DNA of 13,462 nt from Alphaproteobacteria bacterium UBA6062. GTDB lineage: Bacteria > Pseudomonadota > Alphaproteobacteria > Sneathiellales > Sneathiellaceae. The notes under the pieces are model-generated. The model worked only from the letters and a program-made list of their open reading frames with translations. It was not told the origin of the DNA and made no database searches. Where the stretch lies: contig DIYE01000035.1 of NCBI GenBank assembly GCA_002428885.1, positions 1 to 13,462 on the forward strand, read 5' to 3'. This document shows positions 12,527 to 13,462 of the stretch, one piece after another. The translations under genes were made by a program, and so were the position numbers. Within the stretch, counting starts at the first letter, position 1. Every line of letters begins with the position of its first letter.

Positions 12527-13462
12527 ATGAGCGCGAATGAGCTTTGGGGTGGCAGATTTGCCAAAGGTCCCGCCGAAATTATGGAACGGATCAATGCTTC
12601 CATTGATTTCGACAAACGACTTTATGCACAGGATATTGCCGGATCCATGGCCCACTCTTCCATGTTAATGGAACAGGGTATTATAAGTAAGGCAGATGGT
12701 GAGAAAATTCAGGGGGGGTTGCAGACAATTCTTCGTGAGATTGAAGCCGGCAACTTTAAAACCGATCCGGCCCTTGAAGATATCCATATGCATATTGAAG
12801 CGCGGCTTCGGGAAATTATCGGTGATCCGGCCGGCCGACTGCATACCGCGCGCTCCCGCAATGACCAGGTGGCAACGGATATGCGGCTCTGGGTTCGTGA
12901 TACCATGGACCATCTGGATGGTGAGCTGAAAGATCTGCAGGATGCTCTGCTGTTCCAGGCGGAAGCCGAGGCAGACACGGTCATGCCGGGCTTTACCCAT
13001 CTGCAGGCCGCGCAGCCGGTGACGTTTGGCCACCATATGCTGGCCTATGTGGAAATGATCGGCCGGGACCGCTCCCGACTTAAAGATGCCAGGGTGCGGC
13101 TGAATGAATGTCCGTTGGGCTCTGCGGCGCTGGCCGGAACATCCTTCCCTGTCGACCGGGAGATGACAGCGAGGGCGCTGGGGTTCGACCGTCCTACTGC
13201 CAACTCCCTGGACGGGGTTTCCGATCGGGATTTCGCTTTGGAATATTTAAGCTTTGCGTCCATCTGTTCCATGCATCTGTCCCGTCTCGCCGAAGAGATC
13301 GTGATCTGGTCAAGTGCGCAGTTCCGCTTCGTGGAATGCTCCGACAGTTTCTCGACGGGGTCCTCCATCATGCCGCAAAAGAAAAATCCGGATGCGGCAG
13401 AGCTGATCCGCGGTAAGGCCGGGCGCAGCGCCGGGGCCTTTAACACCCTTCTGATGATGATG
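12527..13462 (+). CDS. argH: Argininosuccinate lyase (3' end beyond the window)
   Basis: The first 312 residues of about 460; the frame is open to the right edge. The enzyme splits argininosuccinate into arginine and fumarate, the last step of arginine biosynthesis, in the cytoplasm as a tetramer. Diagnostic segments are ELWGGRFAKG at the start (5-14), RLHTARSRNDQVATDMRLW (104-122), GFTHLQAAQP (155-164) with the catalytic-region His158, and the fumarase/aspartase superfamily signature GSSIMPQKKNPD (278-289). No frameshift is seen in the visible part. The ATG at 12527 follows AAGAGAG at 12511-12517, an acceptable ribosome site. The gene is divergent from the thioredoxin gene, an arrangement I recall from other alphaproteobacteria. 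Confidence 0.97.
   Translation, partial: MSANELWGGRFAKGPAEIMERINASIDFDKRLYAQDIAGSMAHSSMLMEQGIISKADGEKIQGGLQTILREIEAGNFKTDPALEDIHMHIEARLREIIGDPAGRLHTARSRNDQVATDMRLWVRDTMDHLDGELKDLQDALLFQAEAEADTVMPGFTHLQAAQPVTFGHHMLAYVEMIGRDRSRLKDARVRLNECPLGSAALAGTSFPVDREMTARALGFDRPTANSLDGVSDRDFALEYLSFASICSMHLSRLAEEIVIWSSAQFRFVECSDSFSTGSSIMPQKKNPDAAELIRGKAGRSAGAFNTLLMMM

Noticed and set aside
1..13462. CRISPR array, tRNA or rRNA genes, insertion sequences
   Set aside because: No regularly spaced repeats, no cloverleaf-like or rRNA-like sequence, and no transposase motif were seen while reading both strands.

Overview
The window looks like chromosomal DNA from an alphaproteobacterium. Supporting this are the alpha-type penicillin-binding-protein activator (periplasmic-binding fold with a coiled-coil insert and no TPR domain), the yraN / BON lipoprotein / gshB / yifB series, and tlpA divergent from argH. 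Core genes are GC-rich (two 60-base lines counted by hand, in gshB and yifB, gave about 65% and 68%). The exact genus cannot be read from the sequence. No rRNA, tRNA, CRISPR array or transposase was recognised.

Layout. (1) 3-407: 3' end of a class I SAM methyltransferase gene cut by the window edge. (2) 486-3166: a cell-envelope block, with an LpoA-like lipoprotein on the minus strand, divergent from yraN and a two-BON-domain lipoprotein; it parallels the enterobacterial lpoA-yraN-dolP locus but lacks rsmI. (3) 3243-4181: gshB, glutathione synthetase. (4) 4182-6749: an AT-richer accessory segment holding a ParD/ParE toxin-antitoxin pair and a large unrecognised protein with a ParB/sulfiredoxin-like N-terminal domain, a proline-rich linker and a helical C-terminal domain. 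It separates gshB from yifB and is the part most likely to hold something undescribed. (5) 6750-9053: yifB (comM-type AAA ATPase), convergent with a secreted TPR protein. (6) 9256-11899: a periplasmic SIMPL-domain protein and a YeeZ-like SDR (likely operon), then a TetR regulator with its own candidate promoter/operator and a small three-helix membrane protein. (7) 11908-13462: a secreted TlpA-type thioredoxin divergent, across 40 bp, from argH, which runs off the right edge.

Much of the core content concerns the envelope, periplasm and thiol chemistry: peptidoglycan synthase activation, outer-membrane BON lipoprotein, glutathione synthesis and a periplasmic disulfide oxidoreductase. A striking non-coding signal is a perfect 18-bp palindrome, TTAGGGTCCGGACCCTAA, just before yraN. 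Two 14/18 matches sharing the half-site GACCCTAA lie just upstream of the BON lipoprotein and the small membrane protein, suggesting a shared regulator. Functions are assigned from recognised motifs and family resemblance by eye; no database search was possible.
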